From: Krumholzibacterium sp965370495
Lineage (GTDB): Bacteria; Krumholzibacteriota; Krumholzibacteriia; Krumholzibacteriales; Krumholzibacteriaceae
Direction of reading: 5' to 3'
DNA length: 28,043 nucleotides
Assembly: GCA_965370495.1 (NCBI GenBank)
Contig: CBDUUV010000020.1
Location: 1-28,043, forward strand
Shown: positions 1 to 7,537 of the stretch, piece after piece
Layout: each line of letters starts with the position of its first letter
How positions within the stretch are numbered: position 1 is the first letter of the stretch
Position numbers and translations under genes: made by a program
Notes under the pieces: model-generated
Database searches by the model: none
The model's input: the letters and a program-made list of their open reading frames with translations, nothing else
Told to the model about the DNA's origin: nothing

Positions 1-921
1 CATTACCGATCCACCGGCTTCAACAACAATGTTTGCATTAGTCACCTTGTGATTGTCTGCCGAATAGGGATACTGCACCAGGATAGACGGGAGTCTGACC
101 GCGATCAGTTCCGACACACTCAGTGCTCCCGACCGGGCGAGCGCTACATCGGCCGCGCTGTAAGCTTCGTTTATCCTCGAAATATAGGTCGATACAAACA
201 CTCTTGAGCCCGCGGAGGCCAGCTTTCCCTTGACCTCTTCAAAATCTCTTTTTCCAGTCTGCACAATACCCTGAACACCCTCGTCAGCCAGCAGATATTC
301 AACAGCGGCCCTGTTAAGAGAACTTGCACCCTGGCTGCCACCAAATACCAGGATAACCGGTTTCTCTGGCCTGAGCCCAAACGAAGCCAGCGGGTTATCC
401 GAACTCTTGTCAAGAATCGATTTTCGCAGGGGATTGCCCGAAAAAATGATACCTTTGTGGTTTTTCAGATAACCTGCCGCCTTTTCAAATCCCAGGTATA
501 TTCTCCCGGCGCATGGCGCCAGGAATCGGTTCGCCAGTCCGGGTATCGAATTCTGTTCCTGTAAAACAATCTTGAACCTGAGAAGCCACGCGGCAAAGAC
601 TACAGCGACACTGGCATAACCACCTGAACCAAAGACCAGGTCAGGTTTGAACCTCGAAAGAATTACGGACGACTGTACGACACCGACCGCAAGGCTTGCC
701 AGAGTAAGGATCTTTCCCGGAACACCCCGTCCACGCACTCCACGCGAGAAGATGAACTCTATCCTGTAACCCGACTCAGGCACTATTCTCGACTCCAGTC
801 CCGCCTTCGTACCAATGAAGAGAGCGTCGAAATCAGGGTGACGCGATGCCAGCCTGTCGGCCACGGCCAGCGCCGGATAGACATGACCACCTGTTCCTCC
901 ACCTGCGAACACGACTCTCAT
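1..921 (-). CDS. murG: MurG, lipid II synthase (3' end beyond window)
   Basis: UDP-N-acetylglucosamine:undecaprenyl-PP-MurNAc-pentapeptide GlcNAc transferase. It converts lipid I to lipid II on the inner face of the membrane. Translating the minus strand from ATG at 921 gives 307 codons open to the window edge. The N-terminus carries the glycine-rich GGGTGGHVYPALA loop (residues 7-19). QEQNSIPG, GGSQGAS and ARSGALSVSEL follow in the order known for MurG (GT28). About 50 C-terminal residues lie outside the window. A GAGGAAGG ribosome site sits about 7 bases before the ATG. The gene follows ftsW by 67 bases with no promoter seen, which fits the usual ftsW-murG order of dcw clusters. Identity is secure; only the missing 3' end is uncertain. 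Confidence 0.96.
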   Translation of the reverse strand, partial: MRVVFAGGGTGGHVYPALAVADRLASRHPDFDALFIGTKAGLESRIVPESGYRIEFIFSRGVRGRGVPGKILTLASLAVGVVQSSVILSRFKPDLVFGSGGYASVAVVFAAWLLRFKIVLQEQNSIPGLANRFLAPCAGRIYLGFEKAAGYLKNHKGIIFSGNPLRKSILDKSSDNPLASFGLRPEKPVILVFGGSQGASSLNRAAVEYLLADEGVQGIVQTGKRDFEEVKGKLASAGSRVFVSTYISRINEAYSAADVALARSGALSVSELIAVRLPSILVQYPYSADNHKVTNANIVVEAGGSVM

Positions 922-988
922 CCAGCTGCCTTCCTCACTACGGTTCTCACCATGGATACCGGTTTTACACTTCTGATCACATACTCAT

Positions 989-2167
989 TCATCCCGATAT
1001 CGCTTTCTCCGACACAACCCGTCTTGCATAAATTTTATGCGGGGTCCTGTTCCTGATCTGTTTAATAACGTCATTCCGGTCCCGCCCGCTCGAAGATATT
1101 CTGAGAAGAATCCCGATAGCCGACATGGAGGTCACCAGCGAAGACCCGCCATAACTGACAAATGGAAGTGGAAGGCCAGCGACAGGAACAAGTCCCAGTG
1201 TCATGGAAATATTGACCAGGGCGGTTGAGAAGATCACCAGCCCTATTCCGATTGCAAGCATGTATCCAAAATCATCTGTAGATCTCCTTGCCGCACAAAT
1301 CGCTCTCTGAAAAAGAATAACGAAAAGTACAAGGACCAGAACGGTCCCGGCCAGGCCGAGTTCCTCCCCAATGATCGAATAGATAAAATCTGTATGAGCG
1401 TCTGGAAGAAAACTGTATTTCTGATGCCCACTACCAGGGCCGCAACCGAAAAGGAACCCCGAACCTATCGCAATAAGGGACTGCTTTACTTGCCATCCCT
1501 GTCCATACACATCCAGTCCTGCATCCATAAATGCTGAAAGCCTGTTCCGCACATGAGGAAAACTGTACATCACCGTTGCTGCAACTGCCAGCGTGGCCCC
1601 TCCGAAAGAAGCAAGGTGATTTAATTTGCTGCCTCCGACAAACATCAGTACCAGGGACATTATAACGATAAGAAAAGCATTGCTCAGGTTCGGCTGCAAT
1701 CCGACCAGCACGGCTATCAGGATGATGACCCCTATAAGAGGCAAAAACCCCTTGGTCAGGTGCCTTGCTTTCTTTTTCCCATCCGCGATCCTTGCAGCTA
1801 TGTAGATGACAAGGGCAAACTTGACCACTTCAACCGGTTGGAGCATAAATGTAAATACTTCCAACCACCTTCTGGCTCCACGCACATCCTTGCCCCATAT
1901 GAACAGTGCAACAAGAAGAAGGATCCCGACCGTCAGTATCCAGACAGACAATCCGCGATATACATTGAACGGAATCCTGGTAAATACAAACAGGCAGCAC
2001 AAACCCACAGCCACCCTGATCGCATGCTGCTGCATGAAAAAATAGGATGAGCTGAACTTTTCCCTGCCAATCACCTGGCTTGCCGAAAAAACCATTATCA
2101 AACCCAGCGCGACAAGAAGAAAGGTGACACAGAAAAGAGTAAGGTCATATTTTGCATTCTTACTCAC
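989..2167 (-). CDS. ftsW: FtsW, SEDS-family septal peptidoglycan glycosyltransferase
   Basis: Multi-pass SEDS protein that polymerises lipid II at the septum together with its class B PBP, here probably the FtsI homologue at 7538-9703. I start it at GTG 2167 because GGAGGA at 2176-2181 lies 8 bases upstream. This gives 392 aa beginning VSKNAKYDL, a normal FtsW length. A longer open frame to 2278 would run far into murD and has no better start. Hydrophobic helices begin at about residue 11. The loop with PDAHTDFIYSIIGEELG contains the Asp believed to be catalytic in SEDS proteins. The usual QPD-x-GT motif reads QPNLSN, a variant of the kind I associate with Bacteroidetes/Chlorobi FtsW. The start overlaps the murD stop by 8 bases, implying translational coupling. 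Confidence 0.95.
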   Translation of the reverse strand: MSKNAKYDLTLFCVTFLLVALGLIMVFSASQVIGREKFSSSYFFMQQHAIRVAVGLCCLFVFTRIPFNVYRGLSVWILTVGILLLVALFIWGKDVRGARRWLEVFTFMLQPVEVVKFALVIYIAARIADGKKKARHLTKGFLPLIGVIILIAVLVGLQPNLSNAFLIVIMSLVLMFVGGSKLNHLASFGGATLAVAATVMYSFPHVRNRLSAFMDAGLDVYGQGWQVKQSLIAIGSGFLFGCGPGSGHQKYSFLPDAHTDFIYSIIGEELGLAGTVLVLVLFVILFQRAICAARRSTDDFGYMLAIGIGLVIFSTALVNISMTLGLVPVAGLPLPFVSYGGSSLVTSMSAIGILLRISSSGRDRNDVIKQIRNRTPHKIYARRVVSEKAISG

Positions 2168-3512
2168 CTGTTGATTCCTCCAGCTCATGTACACATTCCC
2201 TGAAAACCTGCCCTCTGTGCTCAAAATCTCTGAACATATCGAAACTTGAACAGGCCGGAGACAGGACGACCATGTCACCCCGTACAGCGAAAAGTGACGC
2301 TATCCGTATCGCTTCTTTCATCGAACCCGCTCTCGCTATCTCGACAAAACCGTCAAGCGCCTTCTCGATCAGGGTCGCGGCAGCGCCTATCGTTACTACC
2401 ATACGGATGTTTTCCATGACTTCTCTAAACAACGAGTAATCGCTACCCTTGTCATAGCCACCAGCTATCAGGATGACCGGAGCTTCAAGACCTTCGAGAC
2501 TCTTCACTGCGGCTTCAACATTGGTAGCTTTCGAGTCATTGTAATATGTAACACCTTTCACCTCGGCTACCTTCTCCATCCTGTGTTCCAGGCCTCGAAA
2601 CCCCATGAGCCCTCTGCGGCACGCTTCCGCGGAAACATCCGAACCCTGCAGCGCGGCAACGGCCGCGAGTGCATTTTCCAGGTTGTGCAGCCCAATCACA
2701 CCAAGTTCACCCCGATCGAGGAATACTTCCTCTATATTTCCCGCAATTACGCGTTTAAGATGTCTTCCCTCCAGAAACACACCATCCTCCACTACCCGCT
2801 TTGAGGAAAACGGGACAAGTCTTCCTTTGAAATCACCAGCTATCCTTACACATTCGGAATCATCCGCATTGTAAAAGTACAGGTCATCATCATTGCAGTT
2901 CTCTATTATCCGCTCCTTCACCCTGTAGTAAGCATCCCTGCTGCTGTAACGATCCAGATGGTCAGGAGTGAGGTTCAGTATCCCTGCCGAAACTGGATGA
3001 AATTCCCTGATCGCCTCGAGCTGGAAACTGCTTACCTCGATCACATAGAACCCTTCGGGCCCGAGTTCGGTGGCAACAGAGCTGAAAGGTATCCCCGTGT
3101 TCCCCGCGACGATCACTTTCCTGCCATCTTCCTTCAGGATCTCTCCTATCATCGATACGGTCGTTGATTTTCCGTTCGTGCCGGTCACCGCGATAACAGG
3201 AGCCTCACAATATCTGAAAGCCAGTTCAAGTTCGCTGATTACCGGAATATTCAGCCCTTGCGCCTCTTTTATCACGGGATGGTTTTCCGGTACTCCGGGA
3301 CTTATAACCAGCTCACCGATTTCTTTCAGAATCTCCGAAGGCAATCCGCCAGCGATAACTTCAACATCAGAAATATCACCGGAAAGCCGGACCCCGGGAT
3401 TATCGTCTGCCCCTCTCACGTTGACCCCTTTGCTCAGAAGCAGTCTGATCGCGGCCTGGCCACTTCTTGCCAACCCAAATACCAGAATCCTTATTCTGCT
3501 TCCATACATCAT
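2160..3512 (-). CDS. murD: MurD, UDP-MurNAc-L-Ala:D-Glu ligase
   Basis: Cytoplasmic ATP-dependent Mur ligase adding D-glutamate to UDP-MurNAc-L-Ala. From ATG 3512 the protein is 450 aa, the normal family length. It starts MMYGSRIRILVFGLARSGQ, matching the Rossmann-like N-domain of MurD. VTGTNGKSTT (about residues 109-118) is the ATP-binding loop. NLTPDHLDR, the HRME segment and YNDSKATN are typical central and C-domain motifs. The start is debatable: the frame stays open to 3656 inside mraY, and GTG 3539 is in frame, but ATG 3512 fits family alignments best and has AGAAGGG about 11 bases upstream. A 56-base gap separates it from mraY, the largest gap between complete genes of the dcw run after the 67 bases before murG. 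Confidence 0.95.
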   Translation of the reverse strand: MMYGSRIRILVFGLARSGQAAIRLLLSKGVNVRGADDNPGVRLSGDISDVEVIAGGLPSEILKEIGELVISPGVPENHPVIKEAQGLNIPVISELELAFRYCEAPVIAVTGTNGKSTTVSMIGEILKEDGRKVIVAGNTGIPFSSVATELGPEGFYVIEVSSFQLEAIREFHPVSAGILNLTPDHLDRYSSRDAYYRVKERIIENCNDDDLYFYNADDSECVRIAGDFKGRLVPFSSKRVVEDGVFLEGRHLKRVIAGNIEEVFLDRGELGVIGLHNLENALAAVAALQGSDVSAEACRRGLMGFRGLEHRMEKVAEVKGVTYYNDSKATNVEAAVKSLEGLEAPVILIAGGYDKGSDYSLFREVMENIRMVVTIGAAATLIEKALDGFVEIARAGSMKEAIRIASLFAVRGDMVVLSPACSSFDMFRDFEHRGQVFRECVHELEESTGE

Positions 3513-3568
3513 CGAATAGTCGACCCTTCTCTTTTCCACAAGCTGTACATATACTGCTAGCTCTCCTG

Positions 3569-4654
3569 TTAACGTAATTTCAATGTACTGATTCCAAGAA
3601 GCAGCAGCAGGGCAGACACAATCCAGAAACGCACGACGATCTGCCCTTCCGCCCATCCCTTGAGTTCGAAGTGATGGTGAAGAGGAGCCATCATGAAGAT
3701 CCTTTTTCCGGTCAGGCGGAACGACATTACCTGGAAAATAACCGAAAGAGCCTCTGCTACGAAAACGCCCCCTATTATGATAAGCAGCAATTCACTTTTG
3801 AGAAGGACGGCAACCGTTCCAAGTGCTCCACCCAGTGCGAGCGATCCGGTATCTCCCATGAAGATCTGCGCTGGATGTGTATTGAACCATAGAAAACCGA
3901 GAGCAGCGCCTACGACCGACATGCAGTATATCGTCAGTTCTCCTGCTCCCTCCTGGTAAGTGATATTCAGATATTCCGAAAAGACCATGTTGCCGGTAAG
4001 GTATGCCAGAACGGCGAAAGCAAGAAAACAAAAGGCCGCTACTCCCGCAGCGAGGCCATCCAGCCCGTCTGTAAGGTTGACAGCGTTCGAAGTTCCTGTG
4101 ATCACCAGCATCACCAGCGGGATATAGAAGTATCCCCAGTCTATATAGAGGTTTTTGAAGAACGGGATAGCCGTCCTTGTGAAACCTTCACTTACAAGCG
4201 GATTCGTGTACAGATATATTCCCAGGGCAGCCCCGAACAAGAGTTGTCCCAGGAGTTTATACCTGCCTACAAGCCCCTTGTCCCGCTTTTTCACAACACT
4301 GAAATAATCATCTATGAACCCTATAAGGCCCGTCCATATCGTCACTACCAGTACAAGTTGTATGTAGGGATTGGCGAGGTTGGCCCAGAGAAGTGTCGGT
4401 ATAACGATCGCGGCGATCATCAACACTCCACCCATCGTCGGAGTCCCTTCTTTCTCGTTATGCCTGTCAGGAACTTCATCCCTGATTCGTTGCCCTATCT
4501 GAAATTTTATCAGCCAGCGTATCATTTTCGGCCCGAAAATAAAGCATATGATCAGCGCCGTAACAGTTGCGTAAGCGGCCCTGAAGGTGATGTACCTAAA
4601 AACGTTGAAGGCAAAGAAATATTCCTTTAGCGGATAGAGAAGGTGGTACAGCAT
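3569..4654 (-). CDS. mraY: MraY, phospho-MurNAc-pentapeptide translocase
   Basis: Polytopic membrane enzyme that transfers phospho-MurNAc-pentapeptide from UDP to undecaprenyl phosphate, forming lipid I. The 361-aa length matches the family. Key residues are visible: FIDDY with Asp115-Asp116, NLTDGLDGLA with Asp196 and Asp199, FMGDTGSLALGG with Asp268, and the HHHFELKGW motif at about 326-334. About ten hydrophobic helices are evident. ATG at 4654 overlaps the murF stop by one base (TGATG), so it is probably translationally coupled. Identity is not in doubt. Confidence 0.98.
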   Translation of the reverse strand: MLYHLLYPLKEYFFAFNVFRYITFRAAYATVTALIICFIFGPKMIRWLIKFQIGQRIRDEVPDRHNEKEGTPTMGGVLMIAAIVIPTLLWANLANPYIQLVLVVTIWTGLIGFIDDYFSVVKKRDKGLVGRYKLLGQLLFGAALGIYLYTNPLVSEGFTRTAIPFFKNLYIDWGYFYIPLVMLVITGTSNAVNLTDGLDGLAAGVAAFCFLAFAVLAYLTGNMVFSEYLNITYQEGAGELTIYCMSVVGAALGFLWFNTHPAQIFMGDTGSLALGGALGTVAVLLKSELLLIIIGGVFVAEALSVIFQVMSFRLTGKRIFMMAPLHHHFELKGWAEGQIVVRFWIVSALLLLLGISTLKLR

Positions 4655-6111
4655 CAGCAGACCCTCCTTTTCACAGCATTCCGCCTCGCTTCGACCCCTT
4701 CAATCACTTTTTCCATGCCCATGCTTCTCGACCCCTTGACCAGCACACAATCTCCCTCACCGAGAAAGGAATCGAGATATATAACAAGTTTTTCAATTTC
4801 CAGAAAATGACTTATATTTTCGGGAGCTTTTCGCTGAACTGCTGCCGCCCTGTTGAGCTCTACCGTGCAATTTCCAAGAGTGAGTAATCCATCTATTCCT
4901 GCCTTGCCACATAGAACACCCATTTCTTTATGCAGGTCCATACTCATATCACCGAGTTCGAGCATGTCTCCTAGAACCACCCAGCGTTTCCCTTCGACCG
5001 GCATTTCCATAAACGCATCAACAGCAGAACAAAGTGAAGCGGGATTGGAGTTATACGAATCGTCCACAAAAATTATCCCCTTGATACTGTAAACGTTTCC
5101 TCTTCCTGTTACTTCCCCCTTCATCGCAATCAAAGGAGCTGACTGCACGGGAGTTATTCCCAGTTGAGAAGCTGCCGCGACGACCGCTGCCACATTCAAC
5201 ATGTGATGTTTCCCATATCTGCATGTTTCCATCTGAACACCTGCCAGCGTGAATTCATATCCAGGGACATCCTTTTTCCTTACATCCTCGACACGATAAT
5301 CAGCACCCTTTGTAATCCCGAAGGTAACAACCTTTGCCCTGCTCCTGCTCTTGAGAAACGGGGCAAACTCATCATCCGCAGGTAATACAGCCGTACCTTC
5401 CCGATCGAGCTCCTTTAGCAGTTCCGCCTTCGCCCTGGCAACCCCCTTGAGTGAACCAAAATATTCCAGATGCGCAGGCCCAATATTTGTTATTATCCCA
5501 ATCCCGGGACCGGCTATCGACGAAAGTAGCCTAATCTCTTCCTTGTGGTTGGCTCCCATCTCGACTATCAAAACTTCCGTATCCTCAGGCATCGAGAGCA
5601 GTGTCAGGGGCACCCCTATGTGATTGTTCAGATTCCCCTTTGTCGAGTGGACCCTGAAATATGCAGACAGAACCGAAGCAGCGAGCTCTTTAGTCCCTGT
5701 CTTTCCTGTACTGCCTGTGATACCGATTACTTTCGGCTCTACTTTCTCACGCCAGCATTTCGCCAGGTGCTGCATGGCTTTGACCGTGTCGGGAACGGGA
5801 AATATTGGAACATCTCTCGGTATCCCCCCGATTTTATCAACTTTTTCCCTGTCGCATAACAGAGCTCCTGCACCACCCTCAACAGCATCAGACAGATAGT
5901 CATGCCCATCCGCGTTCTCCCCTTCGATAGCAACGAACAACGTTCCGGCACACTCCCCCCTTGAATCTATCGAAACTCCGTTTATCCGGATATCTCCGGG
6001 TACTTTTCCCCGGAAACCTGCTTTCTTCAGTGACTCGGCTATCCACCCCAGATCAGTCCTGATATCCGGCCTCCATTCTTCTGAAAGCTTTTTCCACTTC
6101 TTCAATGTCAC
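4654..6111 (-). CDS. murF: MurF, UDP-MurNAc-tripeptide:D-Ala-D-Ala ligase
   Basis: Cytoplasmic Mur ligase that adds D-Ala-D-Ala to make UDP-MurNAc-pentapeptide. Seen in the protein: VSIDSR and LFVAIEGENADGHDY in the N-domain, ITGSTGKTGTKE (ATP loop, about 131-142), TNIGPAHLEYFGS, VDDSYNSNPAS and the C-terminal VLVKGSRSMGMEKV. The start is unclear. GTG 6111 gives 485 aa but overlaps murE by 59 bases and has only a weak ribosome site. The family N-terminus (a few residues before the IAESL helix) would fit a start at the in-frame ATC 6063, which lies 6 bases after a perfect GGAGG (6070-6074) and would give 469 aa. I list the conventional GTG frame. The stop overlaps mraY by one base. Confidence 0.95.
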   Translation of the reverse strand: MTLKKWKKLSEEWRPDIRTDLGWIAESLKKAGFRGKVPGDIRINGVSIDSRGECAGTLFVAIEGENADGHDYLSDAVEGGAGALLCDREKVDKIGGIPRDVPIFPVPDTVKAMQHLAKCWREKVEPKVIGITGSTGKTGTKELAASVLSAYFRVHSTKGNLNNHIGVPLTLLSMPEDTEVLIVEMGANHKEEIRLLSSIAGPGIGIITNIGPAHLEYFGSLKGVARAKAELLKELDREGTAVLPADDEFAPFLKSRSRAKVVTFGITKGADYRVEDVRKKDVPGYEFTLAGVQMETCRYGKHHMLNVAAVVAAASQLGITPVQSAPLIAMKGEVTGRGNVYSIKGIIFVDDSYNSNPASLCSAVDAFMEMPVEGKRWVVLGDMLELGDMSMDLHKEMGVLCGKAGIDGLLTLGNCTVELNRAAAVQRKAPENISHFLEIEKLVIYLDSFLGEGDCVLVKGSRSMGMEKVIEGVEARRNAVKRRVC

Positions 6112-7537
6112 TGAAATGAATCTTTCCCGTTTTCAATACCTGATAATCTTCATGCCCCTTACCAGCGATAACAACAAGATCCCCTTTTACCGAGCTTGTC
6201 ACGGCTTCCCGCATTGCTTCCGCCCGGTCAGCTATCACACTGACATCAGTATCCGAATGAATAATTCCTGCAAGAATATCGTCGATGATAGCATCAGGAT
6301 CCTCAGTCCTTGGATTATCACTTGTTATATAGACCTTGTCGCTCAGATCAACGGCGATCTTCCCCATCATGGAGCGTTTTCCCCTGTCCCTGTCACCCCC
6401 ACACCCAAAAACCGTGACAAGCCTTTTCGCTCCCAGCTCTCTGCAGAATCCCAGCATGTTTTCGAGAGCATCCGGAGTATGCGCATAATCTACAACCACG
6501 ATTACTCCGTTTTCAGATCTGATAACCTGAAAGCGCCCAGGCACTTTTTCTACTTTTTCAAGGCCTGTTTTTATATGATCCAGATTTGCTCCGGCGGCCA
6601 GGGCCGCCCCCGCGGCTGCGAGTGCGTTGTATGCGGAAAACTTTCCAAGCAGCTTGAGATCGATTCCGATGCTGCCCTGATCCGTAACGAGGGTAAATCT
6701 CGTTCCTTCAAGATCAGCCAGCAGGGACTCGGCCCTGACCATCGCATTCTTTTGAAACCCGAATGATATCTTTCTTCCTGTAAATCTCTTCCCAATCCCG
6801 TTCACCTGGTTATCATCGATATTGTAGACGAGTGTTCCTCCCGATTTTTCTCTACCGGCCGAAATAAGATTTGATGCAAGAATCTCTTTTGCGGCTATGT
6901 AGTCTTCCAGAGTGCCATGGTAATCCAGATGATCACGGGTGATGTTTGTGAAGACACCGACTTCAAATTCAAGGCCATTGATCCTTCCCTGTACCGCGCC
7001 GTGGGAGCTGACTTCCATGACAGCACTCTTGCACCCATCACTGGCAAAACCTGCAAGGATCCTGAAAAGCTCAGGCGCTGCAGGGGAAGTATGGTCCGTC
7101 GCAGTAATGCTATCGGAAGATCCGAACCCGACAGTCCCGATGATCCCGGCCCTGCCCATGAAGACTTCCAGGATAGATCTCAGAAGAAACGCAGTGGATG
7201 TCTTTCCATTTGTTCCCGTGATCCCCGCCAGAAACATCCCGGAAGCGGGATTGTTATATAATTTTCTTGCAAGGAACGCCACGGCCAGGGATGTATCTTC
7301 GACAAGCAGGACAGGAACAGGAACCTGGACAGGCCTCTCCGCTACTACCGCAGACGCGCCGGCTTCGACCGCCTTGTCGATATAATCATGCCCATCGAGA
7401 CTGCATCCTTTCACCGCAACAAAAAGTGTTCCCTTTTCCAGGAACCTGGAATCGGTAGATATTCCCGTAATTTCAGCTTCACGGTAACCGAGTTTTCCGG
7501 TAATCTCGATCTCTTCCATGAGGTTAGACAACTTCAA
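6053..7537 (-). CDS. murE: MurE, UDP-MurNAc-L-Ala-D-Glu:meso-diaminopimelate ligase
   Basis: Cytoplasmic Mur ligase adding the third residue of the stem peptide. The 494-aa product has the N-domain STDSR and TLFVAVKG motifs, the ATP loop ITGTNGKTST (106-115), TRDHLDYHG, AAKEIL with the likely carbamylated Lys217, DYAHTPDALEN and GKGHEDYQ. DNPRTEDP at 407-414 is the signature for meso-DAP rather than lysine, so the peptidoglycan is predicted to be DAP-type. The start is TTG 7537, which follows the ftsI TGA directly. AGGGGAG lies 7 bases upstream, and MKLSNLMEEI matches family N-termini. An internal ATG at 7519 is less likely because it lies too close to homologous N-domain sequence. Confidence 0.96.
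   Translation of the reverse strand: MKLSNLMEEIEITGKLGYREAEITGISTDSRFLEKGTLFVAVKGCSLDGHDYIDKAVEAGASAVVAERPVQVPVPVLLVEDTSLAVAFLARKLYNNPASGMFLAGITGTNGKTSTAFLLRSILEVFMGRAGIIGTVGFGSSDSITATDHTSPAAPELFRILAGFASDGCKSAVMEVSSHGAVQGRINGLEFEVGVFTNITRDHLDYHGTLEDYIAAKEILASNLISAGREKSGGTLVYNIDDNQVNGIGKRFTGRKISFGFQKNAMVRAESLLADLEGTRFTLVTDQGSIGIDLKLLGKFSAYNALAAAGAALAAGANLDHIKTGLEKVEKVPGRFQVIRSENGVIVVVDYAHTPDALENMLGFCRELGAKRLVTVFGCGGDRDRGKRSMMGKIAVDLSDKVYITSDNPRTEDPDAIIDDILAGIIHSDTDVSVIADRAEAMREAVTSSVKGDLVVIAGKGHEDYQVLKTGKIHFSDIEEVEKAFRRMEAGYQD
6070..6074 (-). promoter_or_regulatory. Shine-Dalgarno GGAGG inside the end of murE, probably for murF
   Basis: On the minus strand GGAGG is followed after 6 bases by an in-frame ATC of murF (6063-6061) and 18 bases later by CTG (6051). 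No ATG, GTG or TTG in the murF frame lies within normal range downstream. The site may be chance, or it may mark initiation at a non-canonical codon. Confidence 0.4.

Noticed and set aside
922..988. A short 11-codon frame (ATGGTGAGAACC...) before murG.
   Set aside because: It has no clear ribosome site and is too short to judge; most likely chance.
2168..2278. Longer N-terminus for ftsW reaching 2278.
   Set aside because: It would lie inside the conserved end of murD and lacks FtsW-like sequence. GTG 2167 has a strong ribosome site.
3513..3656. Longer N-terminus for murD reaching 3656.
   Set aside because: It overlaps the conserved end of mraY. The MurD family begins near the Rossmann-like strand found just after ATG 3512.
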